The position numbers and the translations under genes are program-made. From assembly GCA_026120185.1 (NCBI GenBank), contig JANUWF010002421.1:372001-436000 (forward strand): a stretch of DNA of 64,000 nt, in the 5' to 3' direction. Below, piece after piece: positions 25,344 through 37,392 of this stretch. The stretch is from Voacanga thouarsii (taxonomy: Eukaryota > Streptophyta > Magnoliopsida > Gentianales > Apocynaceae). How positions within the stretch are numbered: the first letter of the stretch is position 1; the number at the start of each line of letters is the position of its first letter. Under the pieces are notes generated by a model. That model saw nothing but the letters and a program-made list of their open reading frames with translations, was not told where the DNA came from and ran no database searches.

Positions 25344-26849
25344 TGAATATTTCACATAGACAAAAAGATATGTAGAAGCAACATACAGAAGTAATGAAAA
25401 ATGTAGTAGCGGAAGAAATATAGCTTTACGTTTTCTCAAAAACATTTGCTTAGGCTATGCAGAATTTGATTTAACTAGCACTAAACCACTTGTGGATGCC
25501 TCTGGATGAACCACCGAAGGCTGAATAGCTATGATCTTTGGTGAATGGTCAGCTAATCTCTGACTTCTCCTGAGCATCAATGCTAGTGCTTCCAGTATTT
25601 CGGAATATGAACAACACCTGAAGGGTTGGTGAAAGCCAACTGAGAAAGAAAATAGCCTATTGAAAACTTTTGATAATTTGCTAGAGAACAGTCCCAAGAG
25701 AAGTGTTTCTCTATCTCTATATCTTTTTTTGGAAAAAACAATACACATAGAATGAACTCTCAGAGAGGAAAAACAGACAGACATGAGAAGAAAAACTTTT
25801 CCTGTGTATATTAGGAATCATAGTTCGTTTAATAAGTCTAAGAACCTCAATACCCTTAAAGAGTTTGACTAATTGAAACTCTACCACCTAATCTCTAACT
25901 ATCATCTGGGAGTTCAAAAATTGAACCGCTCTTGTATTCCTCAACCATCTACTAAACCGATTAGCCCTAAACTAAACAAGCTTAGGCCTAGCCTACTGGA
26001 CTATACTTCTAGGCTATTGGGTCAAATTAATTATTTAAACTAGGACAAATTAAATAGCCCAATAAATAATTCACCATATAACCCAAATAAACTAGTCCAA
26101 TACTATAGTCTATTATAGTTTAGGCCCAAGTTAATTCCAATTATTCAATCCGGGCACAAAGCATGAACAATTAATTAACCCACTAAACTAATTAATTAGT
26201 TCTCTTTTTGGACCTGTTATTTTATTTTAACCAAATAAATAAATTTACTTAAATAAAATAAAATCTATTTTATTTCAAGACCAATTTCTCTACCAAAATT
26301 CATTAGGACATATAGGCTATTCTGAGGACCAAAAAACACATCACTTGAGATACTAAAATGAGCAAAATATCCTTGCTATATAATAGATGTATTTTGTATT
26401 TTAAATATTTCTTAATATCACTATAAGGAATTATTGACCCCAAGTATAATGTTGCGTAAGTAATATCTTTGACCTACATGTGTTATGACAAATATATCCC
26501 TTTACGTAACTTTGCATATTTTGAGAGGAAGAAGTGTACTAACACCTATCTTAATGACATCTACCTTCCTTAGACATCTTGAAATGTTTTCGCTTTCCAA
26601 GGAAGCTACCCTAAAGCAAATATCCAAGTCATGTTCCCCAGGGCCCTGGATTGTTAGATCATTTGAACTGTCTCAAGGGGTAATATAGAATAGAAGTCAT
26701 CTTGTACAAGCATGTCTTAACTAACTAGTCACATATGCACAACATACAAGTATATTGGTTCTGCTATAGAACATCAACTATAGTATATCAAAGTATACAT
26801 TTCCAGCTTCACCAGACCACCAACCCTTACTCAAGTTGTAAGGTATAAA
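25344..26849 (-). repeat. 5' LTR of D, inner part
   Basis: Left end begins TG beside the degenerate primer site. The right end is cut by E. With 34969-35390 it makes about 1.93 kb, near C's 2.02 kb. Blocks near 26600-26840 match C's LTR on the reverse strand. Confidence 0.75.
25455..25577 (-). CDS. Small LTR ORF in D, basic N-terminus
   Basis: Forty codons starting MLRRSQRLADHS and ending VKSNSA, in the 3' part of D's LTR about 230 bp from its end. C's LTR carries an ORF at the same distance starting MQTRRSRRLAGVQPEA; H's LTR has MPRRSRRIA, and A's has a stop-broken version. D also keeps a later HPEASTS segment like QPEAPSS in C and QPEVSTS in H. The shared Arg-Arg pair is written with different codons in each copy. 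No known domain is recognised. The basic start could bind nucleic acid or act as a nuclear signal, or the peptide could be a leader ORF that regulates downstream translation. Whether it is translated is unknown. Confidence 0.5.
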   Translation of the reverse strand: MLRRSQRLADHSPKIIAIQPSVVHPEASTSGLVLVKSNSA

Positions 26850-28575
26850 TGTTGGGTATCTCTCATCATATCATATATGGCGCAGCGAAAAAATAAAATC
26901 AGATACCATCCCAAAAACCGCATATGTGTGAAAAACAAGATATAAAGAGAACAAAGGTAACAGCTTTTTACCATTCTTTGATTGTCTGAAGAACAAAACT
27001 TTTCTTTTTCAAGTCTGAGGCGCAATCCAGTAATCCTCTTGATCAAACACCACGAGAGTTGCATAACTAACCACTGTAATCATAGTGTGTGATTATCTCT
27101 AATAGAAATCTACACAGAGGAACACTCAAGCACCAAGATTTTCTGTGCTAGTAGAAACAAGATGGCGGCTGTGGTTATTTTTGTTCTTGTGCTAAAGAAC
27201 AACGAGAGAGAGAAGGGAAGGCTTTGTGGAGTTGTTGTGTGGCATGACAATCACCCTCTACTAGGGTTTTGTGTTTATCATTATATCACCGGAAAAACTC
27301 CTACCAAAAACTGAGAATTCTAAAACAATTAGAATTGTCTAATTGGAAGTGGAAACATCAAGTTCTCACAATTACAATTTGGTCCATAAATTATAACTAC
27401 TTGTAATTTGTCCACAAAAACTTCCCTTTCTTGCAATTAACCCCACTATGTTATCAAATAACATCTTGAGTATATAATCCTTTATTGTGTGTGACCTATT
27501 TGGTTTCCCAGTCAATTGATAGCGAACATGAATTAATCCAAACGTCTTTGAGATTAATAATCCATAATTAATTAGAATTAATCATATTAATTCTAATCAG
27601 GATTGCTTTATTAATTCATTAATTAATAAACTTATATTCCCAGATCATGAGCGGTATCTAGGAACACATCATAACCACCCAAGAGTCCAGGAAGTCAAGT
27701 GGCTCGACATGAATCCTTCAATAACAAACTATAGCGCAATTAACTCATTTCACTATATAATATCTCATTCGATTTGGAGTACGGAATTAGTGTCAACTCC
27801 CTCTAGAATTAATTCTGGCCCGAATACAATAGTACTTGTACTTGGAACCCACTACTCTAAATGTGTGTCAATTGGAACTGTTTCCAATACACAGTCGCCT
27901 TGGCCAAGGACTTCTTGAGTAGTAATTCCTACTAGTGGCTGTGAGATATTCACCTCTACTTTTAGGAGTGGTGAAACCTTTATTGACCCTTTCAACTACT
28001 TTGATTTGCCTTATAATGTACCTAATATCCATCCCATAGGCAGCTCTTGATATGGCTCCAGAGATTGGAATCAAAGCACAAAGCTCAGCAAATAAAGTAC
28101 CTTGGAGATCTCCAATCTATAGATACTTGCACGTTTGCTATATTTAGATTATATCAGTGGCACTAAATAGTTATCCATGTGATTATCTTAAAGCTAGATC
28201 ATCCAATGAACTTGTTTCATTAACAAGCATCCATGTGTCAACTTTGAGTATCTCAATACTCAAGGATATGAGAACACCGTCTGATCAAATCAGGAAGTCT
28301 AACACATATTAGTCTTAACTCATTAATAATGTCCAGTCTCATTAATACTATGACTAGGGACTATTTATGTACTAACACTATACAGTGTAGTGGGAATCTC
28401 ATATCATGATCTCTATCACGATTTCCGTAACACAATGTTGTACTAAGGACTTTATCTAACAGTTATTTTACACAAAGTAAACAAAAAAAATTATGAGATA
28501 AATAATGCCTTTTATTAAAATAAAATGTGTCATATACAATGTACAAGTAATTGCCTTTAAGGCATAATACTAAAA
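26850..28575 (-). repeat. 3' LTR of E
   Basis: Plus-strand left end TGTTGGGTATCTCTC. The right end CTAAAA is a mutated form of CTAACA, next to the polypurine tract. Confidence 0.92.
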
Positions 28576-28588
28576 AACTCCCATTTGC
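28576..28588 (-). other. Polypurine tract of E
   Basis: Minus strand GCAAATGGGAGTT, matching B's tract. Confidence 0.8.
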
Positions 28589-28589
28589 A

Positions 28590-31494
28590 CTAGAGCTAAT
28601 CATATATGTGTCTAATACCGAATGACTTAACATGACAATCATGTTTCTTTTGGGATAGTGCTTTTGTAAGTGGGTCAGCTATGTTCTTATATGTGAGAAC
28701 TCTCTCTATCTTTACATCATTTCTATCTATGATCTCCTGGATCAGATGATAGCGTTGGAGTACATGCAATAGTCTCTTGTTTAGAAACTTTCAAACTTAT
28801 TGCCCCTCCGCACAACATAAACATGTAGCCGGATTGTGATTTGAAATCATTTTTTGTCAGATTGAAAACTGGCATCAGTATACCCGTTTATTTTGAAATC
28901 ACCTTCTACATATACTAAGAACATATCCTTAGTCCTTCGTAAGTACTTAAGGATGTTCTTTACAACCGCCTAATGACCTTCACCAGGGTCAGATTGGTAT
29001 CTGCTCGTCAAACTGAGAGTACAAGATATATCGGGCCTAGTACATATCATTGCGTACATGATAGATCTAACTGCCGAGGTATATGGAATCTTACTAATAT
29101 GATCCCTTTCAACTTGTGTCTTGGGAGACATCGACTTTGAAAGTCTTACACCATGTGACATGGGTAAGAATCCCTTTTTGGATTGATCCATGCTAAGCCT
29201 CTTTAGCACTTTATCTATGTATGTAGACTGCGAAAGACCTAGCAACCTTTTAGATCTATCTCTATAGATACTTATTCCAAGAACATATGTTGCTTCTCCA
29301 AGGTTTTTCATGGAAAATTGTTTGGACAACCAAACTTTAACCGTTTGCAAGATAGGTATATCATTTCCTAGTAGCAATATGTTATCTACATAAAGCAATA
29401 AGAAAACGATTGTGCTCCCATTGACCTTCTTGTATACACAAGGCTCATCCATGTTTTGAATGAAATCAAACTCTTTGATTATTTCATCAAAATGGATGTT
29501 CCAACTTCTGGAAGCTTACTTAAGCCCATAAATGGACCTTTACAACTTACACACCATTCTACTATCATTGGATGTAAAACCCTCAGGTTATGTCATATAT
29601 ATTTCCTCAGTCAGATTTTCGTTTAGGAAGGCTGTTTTCACATCTATTTGCCAAATTTCATAATCATAATGAGTAGCAATGGCTAGGAGTATCTTGATAG
29701 ATTTTAATATGGCTGCTGGCGAGAAAGTTTCATCATAGTCAATACCATATTGTTGATGATAACCCTTTTTGCCACTAGTCGTGCTTTATAGGTAACTACG
29801 TTACCATCCATGTCCGTTTTCTTCTTGAAAACCCATTTGCACCCAATAAGTTTAATTCCTTTGGGTGGAGCAACTAAAAAACATACTTGGTTGTCATACA
29901 TGGAATGCATCTCTGACTTTATAGCCTCAAGCCATTTGCCAGATGCTGAACTGTTTAGAACATCCTTGTAGGTAGTAGGCTCATACTCATCTATGAGCAA
30001 TACGTCATTGTGGGCACAAATGAGAAATCCATATCTCTTAGGTGCCACACGTATCCTACTGGATCTACGAGGTTCTTGTGTAGTAGAAGGTTCATCTATT
30101 CTCTCAATAGATGTGGGATCAGATGGTTGATCCTTATTTATTTGATCTTCTTGAACTTCACTAAGTTCAATTTTACTCCCACTGTCCCCTTTGAGCATGT
30201 GCTCCTTCTCTAAGAAGACGACATGCTTTGAAACAAACACTTTTTTTTCGGAAGGGAGGTAAAAGTAATATCCAAAAGATTCTTTCGGATATCCTACAAA
30301 CAAACAATTGTCAGACTTACTATTAAGTTTGTTTGACTGTGGCCTTTTGATAAAGGCCAGATAACCCCATACTCACAAGTGAGATAACTTTGGTTCCTTA
30401 CTAAAGAACATCTCAAAAGGAGTAGAATCAACCGATTTCATTGGAACTCTGTTTAGTATATAAACAGAAGTCTCTAGTGCATACTCCCAAAACGATTTTG
30501 GTAGGTCTGCAGAAGCTATCATGGTCCGTACTATGTCTAGAAGGGTTCAATTCATTCTCTCAGATACACCGTTATGTTAAAGTGTATGTGGTGGAGTCCA
30601 TTGAGATAATATCACATTATCTCTAAGATAACTCAGAAACTCTTGGGTCAAGTATTCTCCTCCTCGATCAGATCTTAGAGTCTTAATACTTTTGCCAAGT
30701 TATTTCTCTATTTTATTCTTAAAGTCTTTGAACTTTTCAAATGCCTCAGATTTGTATTTCATTAAATACAAATACCCGTATCGTGTGAAATCATTGATAA
30801 AGGTTATAAAATAGTTGTAACCTCTTCTTGCTTATATTGACATTGGGCCACATACATCAGAATGTATGAGTTTTAATAACTCCTTGGCCCGTTCTCCTTT
30901 TCCTAGAAAAGGGGTTTTAGTCATTTTACCTAGTAAACAAGATTCGCATGTGCTATATTATTCATAGTCAAATGACCTGAAGCCATTATGCTTGTGTAAC
31001 TTAGAAACACGATTTTCGTTTATATGGCCCAAACGACAATGCCACAAGTAAGAGGTGGTAGAGTTATCTATTTTAGATTTCTTATTGTTTATATTGAGAA
31101 TTGGATTGTCCAAGTCTAGAATAGATAAACCATTAACCAGAGTTGCTGAACCATAATAAATATCATTTAATGAAAAAGAACAACATTTATTCTTAAATAT
31201 CAAATGAAATCCATTTAAGTCTAAACACACAACTGAGATAATATTTTTCATTAAAACTGGTACATAATAATAGTTTTGTAATTCTAGAATTAATCCCGAA
31301 GGCAGGTTTAGCTCGTATGTCCCCACAACAAGTGCAGTAACCTTTGCCCCATTTGCAGTACGTAGAAGCATCTAGCATGTAGAACAACTTTTCCGATTTG
31401 AGAACGATTCTCAAATTTCTATACCAGTCAAGGTAGTTTGATTCATTAGTTTGTTGGTTTCCAAAATGCTACGTAGGTTTAAGTTTGTTAACAT
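28590..31494 (-). pseudogene. E gag-pol remnant with large gag-protease deletion
   Basis: Starts MLTNLNLRSI as in B. About 42 codons later (near 31370) it jumps from the Gag segment ...KLFYMLDAS straight to the post-protease segment ...ANGAKVTAL, which in B lie about 850 bp apart. The zinc knuckle and protease are therefore gone. The integrase zinc-binding domain (WHCRLGHIN) and catalytic-core segments follow, with stops and frame changes between 30960 and 30300. Next come the linker and an RT whose active site reads YVDN instead of YVDD. RNase H has a second deletion near 28760-28800, and the last codons read DP-LTKALSQKKHD. Non-functional, and could only move if supplied in trans. Confidence 0.92.
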
Positions 31495-33225
31495 GATGCA
31501 AGTGACCTAGATGTAAAGATAGAGAGAATTAGCAACTTGTATATGCACATGAAATGCAAATAATTAGGACTTTAATTACACACATTTTTACTCAACTATT
31601 TTACTCAAACCAATAGCCCCCACTACTGATTTGGGAAAGCCCGTTGGAAGCTTTTCTAGTGGACCGGTATCCAAACTCCTCAAGAATAACATTGGGTTTG
31701 CCAAACAAGCCACCATTGAGTTTATTGGTAGGTATCCAATACCAATTACATCGTATGTAACTACCGGATAATTGGGTGATTAACAACTTTTAATCTTAAA
31801 GCCTTTTGGGCTACCCCAACTTTTCCTCTAAATTTCTTTATGCTTGAGTTTGTCCAACTGGGATAAAGAATTTAGTTAAACTTGACCCATTAGTTAGGAA
31901 TTTAATTCCATAGGTTGAACATACCCGATATCGAGTAGGCTTGGGTTTGCCCAATAACTTGGTCTCGAAAAAGGACTCTCGTTCTTACTATATTAACGGA
32001 ATGAATTAGGTTTAATATTAATTGAGGGATTGTTCCTTTTCGTGATTTCAATAAATGATATGCATAAAAATCAATAAATCACATAATTGATAACCATGGT
32101 AATAAAGTGATTCCGTGGTATGGTTATGGACTTTGCCCTAAATTAATTGCTTTGAGCCATAAAAGAAATTAATATAGTTAATCCTATGTGTTTATGCATG
32201 ATTTAAGTATAAGATCTTACCTTCTCGCCTTGTTTTGATTGCCATCTCCAAAATAGAATAATTCTACTCCTATTTAACTTATGTAAACTAATTACATAAT
32301 TTTCTAAAAAGAGAAAACCTTGAGTTACATTCGAGACGAGTTAGATGAGAAGAGAATTAAACAAGAATTCTAGAGAAGGCAGGACATGCAGGCCCTATTT
32401 CATAAAAACCAAAACTATAAAATACATGAACAGATATAATTGGTTTTAGTCCATAACCATCCACCATGCCATTAACTATGCTTAAACAAAATAAACATAT
32501 AACTTTTATTATTCCAAAATCACTATTTTGGAAAAATAAAACTAAATTCTAAAATCACCATTTAGAAAAATACATGAATTTTAGAATTTTCAAAATCATT
32601 ATTTTGAAAAATAAAATTGTTTGTCTCAAAACTAATTTTGAGAAAATACTTTTGGGTCCCGTCTCTCATCAAACGAGATTTTTCTAGATTTTTTTTAAAT
32701 AGCTGGAACATCGCAAACAGAGCAAAATCGGTGCCAGTTTGGAAGCCAGAGCCGGCGCTAGCTATGGTCTGGTTTTAAGGAAAAAATTTTCCAAAAATGA
32801 TTTTTGGACGTTCGCAAAACAACACGGAACTGGCGCCGACTAGGAGAACAATTTCTGGTGCCTTCTTCTTCTGCAAATTTTTAGTGAGAACAATTCTTAG
32901 CTGTATTTTCTATTTTGAAGCTCGAAACAACAACTAATTTGTTAGTTTAAACAAAACCAAAACAGAAAATTAGGATGAAACGGAAGGCAATCAACCATGA
33001 TCAAGAAAACGTTTTTCTGCAAAAAACTTGTAGCACATAATGAAAACATTTTTTTGAAATATGTTGTAACTATTACACAAGCATATTGTGCTACGGACCC
33101 AACCCACAATGCTTGAAACAATTTCGACTCATGTGAAAATAATTTTCACAATGAACAAAGACAAACATGATTACATGAAACAGCTTTCACGCAAGAAACT
33201 ATGTCTGGAAACCACACATAGCAAG
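31495..33225 (-). other. E 5' leader
   Basis: Colinear with B's leader. It holds a GC-richer segment near 32740-32850 with repeated 'gccggcgc/ggcgccg' motifs. No gene. Confidence 0.75.
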
Positions 33226-33237
33226 TCTCTGATACCA
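33226..33237 (-). other. Primer-binding site of E (initiator tRNA-Met)
   Basis: Minus strand TGGTATCAGAGA, one base inside the 5' LTR. Confidence 0.92.
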
Positions 33238-33238
33238 T

Positions 33239-34963
33239 TGTTGGTATCTCTCATCATATCATATATGGCGAAGTGAAAAAATAAAACCAGATACGATCCC
33301 AAGAACCGCATATGTGTGAAAAATAAGATAGAAAGAGAACAAAGGTAACAACTTTTTACCTTTCTTTCATCGTCTAAAGAACAAAACTTTTCTTCTTTAA
33401 GTTTGAGGAGCAATCTAGCAATCCTCTTAATCAAATACCATGAGAGTTGAATATCCAACCACTATAATCACAGTATGTGATTATTTCTAACAGAAATCCA
33501 CAAAGAGGAACACTCAAACACCAAGATTTTCAGTGCTAGCAAAAACAAGATGGCGGCTAAGGTTGTTTTTGTTCTTATACTGAAGAACAACAAGAGAGAG
33601 AAGGGAAGGCTTTGTGGAGTTGTTGTGTGGCATGACAATCACCCTCTACTAGGGTTTCGTGTGTATCATTATATCACCCAAAAAACTCCTACCAAAAACT
33701 GAGAATTCTAAAACAATTAGAATTCCCTAAATGTAATGGGAAACATCAAGTTCTCACAATTACAATTTAGACCATAAATTATAACTAATTATAATTTGTC
33801 CACAACAACTTCCCTTTCTTGCAATTAACCCCACTATGTTATCAATAATATCTTGAGTATATAATCCTCTATTGTGTGTGACCTATTAGGTTTCCTAGTC
33901 AATTGATAGTGAACATGAATTAATCCAAACGTCTTTGAGATTAATAATCCATAATTAATTAGAATTAATCCTATTAATTTTAATCAGGATTGGTTTATTA
34001 ATTCATTAATTAATAAACTCATATTCTCAAATCATGAGCGGTATCTAGCAACACATCATAGCCACCCAATAGTCTAAGATGTCAAGTGGCTTGACATGAA
34101 CCCTTCAATAACAAACTACATCACAATTAACTCCTTTCACCATACAATATCTCATTCGATTTGGAGTACAGAATTAGTGCCATCTCCTTCCAGAATTAAT
34201 TCTGGCCCAAATACAATAACACTTATACTAGGAACCCACAACTCTAAATGTGTATCAATTAGAACTATTTTCAATACACACTCATCTTGGCCAAGGACTT
34301 CTTGAGTAGTAATTCCTACAAGTGGTCGTGAGATGTTCGTCCCTACTATTAGGAGTGGTGAAACCTTTATTGACCATTTCAACTACTTTCGTTTACTTGA
34401 CAATGTACCTAATATCCACCCCATAGGCAGCCCTCGATCTAGCTCCAGAGATTGGAATCAAAGTACAAAGCTCAGGAAACAAAGTATCTTGGATATCTCA
34501 AGTCTAAGGATACTTGCACGTTTTCTATATTGAGATTATATCACTGGCACTAAATAGTTATCCATGTAATTATCTCAAAGCTAGGTCATCCAAAGAACTT
34601 GTTCCATTAACAAGCATCAATGTGTTAACTTTAAGTATCTCAATACTCAAGGATATGAGAACACTGCCTGATCAAATCAGGAAGTCTAACACATGTTAGT
34701 CTTAACGCATTAATGATGTCCTGTCTCATTAGTGCTACGATTTTGGACTATTTAAGTACTAACACTATACAGTGTAGTAGGAATCTCATATCGTGATCTC
34801 TATCATGATTTCCTTAACACAGTGTTGTACTAGAGACTTTATCTAACAGTTATTTTATACAAAAGTAAACAAAAGAAACTGTGGGATAAATAATGCCTTT
34901 TATTAAAATCAAATGTGTCATGTACAATATACAAGTGATTGCCTCTAGGGCATAACACTAACA
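33239..34963 (-). repeat. 5' LTR of E
   Basis: Plus-strand ends TGTTGGTATCTCTC and CACTAACA. Full-length match to 26850-28575. Confidence 0.93.
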
Positions 34964-34968
34964 ATAAG

Positions 34969-35390
34969 CCCATGTTGTTGCTATAGTTGTCTGGGTTTCT
35001 ACCATATAGTATTTTTAGAAATCACTACTATAGGTCTAGTTCAACGTATTCAAAATACGCTTATATTATGAAATGAGATGAGTACTCACTGGTAAAGGTA
35101 AGCTAGTCTCCACCTGAAATTCTGACATAAAAACTTTATCATGATGAAATTCTCATTCTCATCATCCAGGTAAGAATAACAGTTTATGTGTTAAGTAACC
35201 CATGATCCGTACCTTACTGTGAAAGATCTCCTTTAGCATAGATCACTTGCTTAAAAACAATGGGTCTTTTCCAACTAAATTGTGCATAAATTAAAATGCA
35301 AAAATACCAACAACTTATGAGATTAAATCTTTTATTAATTTAATCAAAATTACATAAAAAATACAGTCTTAGTGGGTATACATTCCAACA
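34969..35390 (-). repeat. 5' LTR of D, outer part
   Basis: Reverse-strand match to the first 420 bp of C's LTR: the terminal TGTTGGAATG is at 35390, and the 'aagcgtattttgaatacg' block is near 35045. It follows the ATAAG duplication of E. Confidence 0.85.
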
Positions 35391-37392
35391 TTAACATTAC
35401 ACATTAGTTCAAATAGTAGGGACCAATCAGGAGTAACTAAGATAGGAGAATTAGTCAGCACGAACTTTAATTCATTGAAGGCTTGCAAACATCATTCATC
35501 AAAGTTGAATAGAGCATCTTTTTCTAGGAAGAGAGGTGAAGGGCTTGGAAATTCTTGAACAATCCTTGATAAATCTTCTGTAAAAACCTGCATGTCCCAG
35601 AAAACTTATGATTGTTCTTACAGAGGGTAGTAGACGAAGCTTCTCTATGATTTCAATCTTTGCTCTATTAACTTCCAAACCTTTACTTGAAATCTTACAT
35701 CCTAACATAATACCTTCCTTTACTGTAAAATAGCATTTCTCCTAGTTCAACACAAGATTCGTTTCTTCACATCTTTAGAGTACTCTTTCAAAATTTGCAA
35801 ACACAACTCAAAGAAATCCCCAAAAATTGAAAATTCATCCATAAATACTTCCATCATCTCCCCTACTAAACTTTAAAAAATAGCCATCATACGTCTTTGA
35901 AAGGTCCTAGGCCTATTGCACAATCCAAAAGGCATCTAACTATAAGCAAAAGTTCGAAAAGGGCAGGTAAATGTGGTCTTTTCTTGATCTTCAAAAGCTA
36001 TAGTAATTTGAAGATAGCTAAAAAATCCATCTAGAAAGCAGTAGTACATGTGTCCAACTAGCTTATCTAGCAATTGATCAATAAAGAGAAGAGGAAAATG
36101 GTCATTTCTTGTAACCTAATTCAATTTTTTGTAGTTAGTACACATCCTCCAACCTGTTAAAAGCCTTATTGGTATGAGTGCATTTTTCTAATTTAGAACT
36201 ACTGTTATACCTTATTTCTTAGGAACAAATTATGTTAGGCTCACCCATACACTATCTGAAATAGGATAAATAATGCCTGTATCTAAACATTTGATTGCTT
36301 CCCCTTTTGCCATCTCTTTCATATTTAGATTTAGCCTTCTTTGAGGCTGAACCACAAGTTTGGCATCTTCTTCTAGTAAGATCTTATGTGTGCAAAAATA
36401 AGGACTAATCCCTTTTATATCAGTAATCTTCTATGCTATAGCCTTCTTATGATTTTGCAAAACTTGAACCAGTTGAAGCTTTTTTTCTCTGGCCAAATCT
36501 TTGGCAATGATAAATAGAATTTGTTTCTTTATGCTAAGAATGCATACTTCAGGTAAGTAGAGAGCTTTTTAAACTCTAATGCAAAAGTTTCTTCAGCAGA
36601 TGGTATCATTCTACCAAGACTGAACCTTTCAATTATCTAAAAAACTTCTTGGCTAAGAATTCCCTCACTATTCTCAATTTGCACTGCATGTGCCATGACT
36701 TCATGTGCGACTTGTTCTTTTGCTTCACTCTCACTTCTTTCCAAACATGCAACTAAAGACTTTTTAATGATTTTTTCCTACACAAAATCATTAGTAGACT
36801 CATCAAGGATACCTATTGCAAAGCATAAGTCATCTTGGTGAACACGTTATGCTCTCAGAAATTTTAATCACTATTTCTTCATATTTCACTCTCAATGTTA
36901 ACTTCCCCCCATGAACATCTATAATAGCCTTAGCAGTAGCAAAAAAGGGGCCCTAAAATTGAGGGAATTTTTTAATCTTTTGCCATATCTAGAATGACAA
37001 AATCCACAGGAAAGATGAATTTGTCAACTTTAACCAGTACATCCTCAATAATCCCTTAACGATGCATGATAGATTTGTCTACAAATTGGATACTAATCCT
37101 AGTGGGTGTTGGTTCACCTTAGCCTAGATTCTTGAAAGTTACCTAAAGCAATAGATTGATGCTAGCTCCAAGATCACCTAATGCAATGCGAAAATTAAAA
37201 TTTCCAATCACTCAAGGGATGGAAAAACTTCTTGGATCGTTTAGCTTATTTGGTAATGTCTCCTTACTTTGCACAATAGTAGAACCTTTCGCATCCAATG
37301 TTACTAAAAATAGTTCTTCAAGCTCCCTTTTATTGGATAAGACATCCTTGAAAATTTTAGCATACTTGGGCATTTGAGCTAAGGCTTCTACC
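35391..37392 (-). pseudogene. Athila-like gypsy G: protease, RT and start of RNase H
   Basis: Reading the minus strand from 37392: the AQMPKYAK and VLSNKREL segments before the protease, the protease region with DLGAS near 37160, then RT (SDSVWVSLT, RLLTGWRMCTNYKKLN, RMPFGLCN-like). The active site is FMDEFS, one Asp changed from the usual FMDDFS. After it come GCKISSKGLEVNRAKIEII and FLGHAGFYRRFIKD, then the RNase H start DWSLLFELMCN, which stops at D's LTR end. Many stops and frame changes. The order protease-RT-RNase H and these motifs are typical of Athila elements. Element C splits it from its Gag part at 46954. Confidence 0.9.

Larger units (their letters stand above)
26850..34963 (-). 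mobile_element. Copia element E, complete ends, internally deleted, nested in D
   Basis: LTRs of 1726 and 1725 bp; the 5' LTR is on the right. It has a tRNA-iMet primer-binding site and a polypurine tract. Duplication ATAAG (34964-34968) pairs with ATAAA (26845-26849). Same family as B by LTR and protein similarity. The internal region is about 960 bp shorter than B's because of deletions in gag-protease and RNase H. The LTRs differ by roughly 6-7% in the part I compared, so it is older than B and C. Confidence 0.93.
22767..35390 (-). mobile_element. Copia element D remnant, split by E
   Basis: Minus-strand C-family element with gag, leader, a degenerate primer-binding site and a 5' LTR. Its pol and 3' LTR are absent because A abuts it on the left; they may lie left of the window. 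Element E (26850-34963) sits inside its 5' LTR. The right LTR end (CATTCCAACA at 35390) abuts RNase H coding sequence of gypsy G. Confidence 0.85.
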
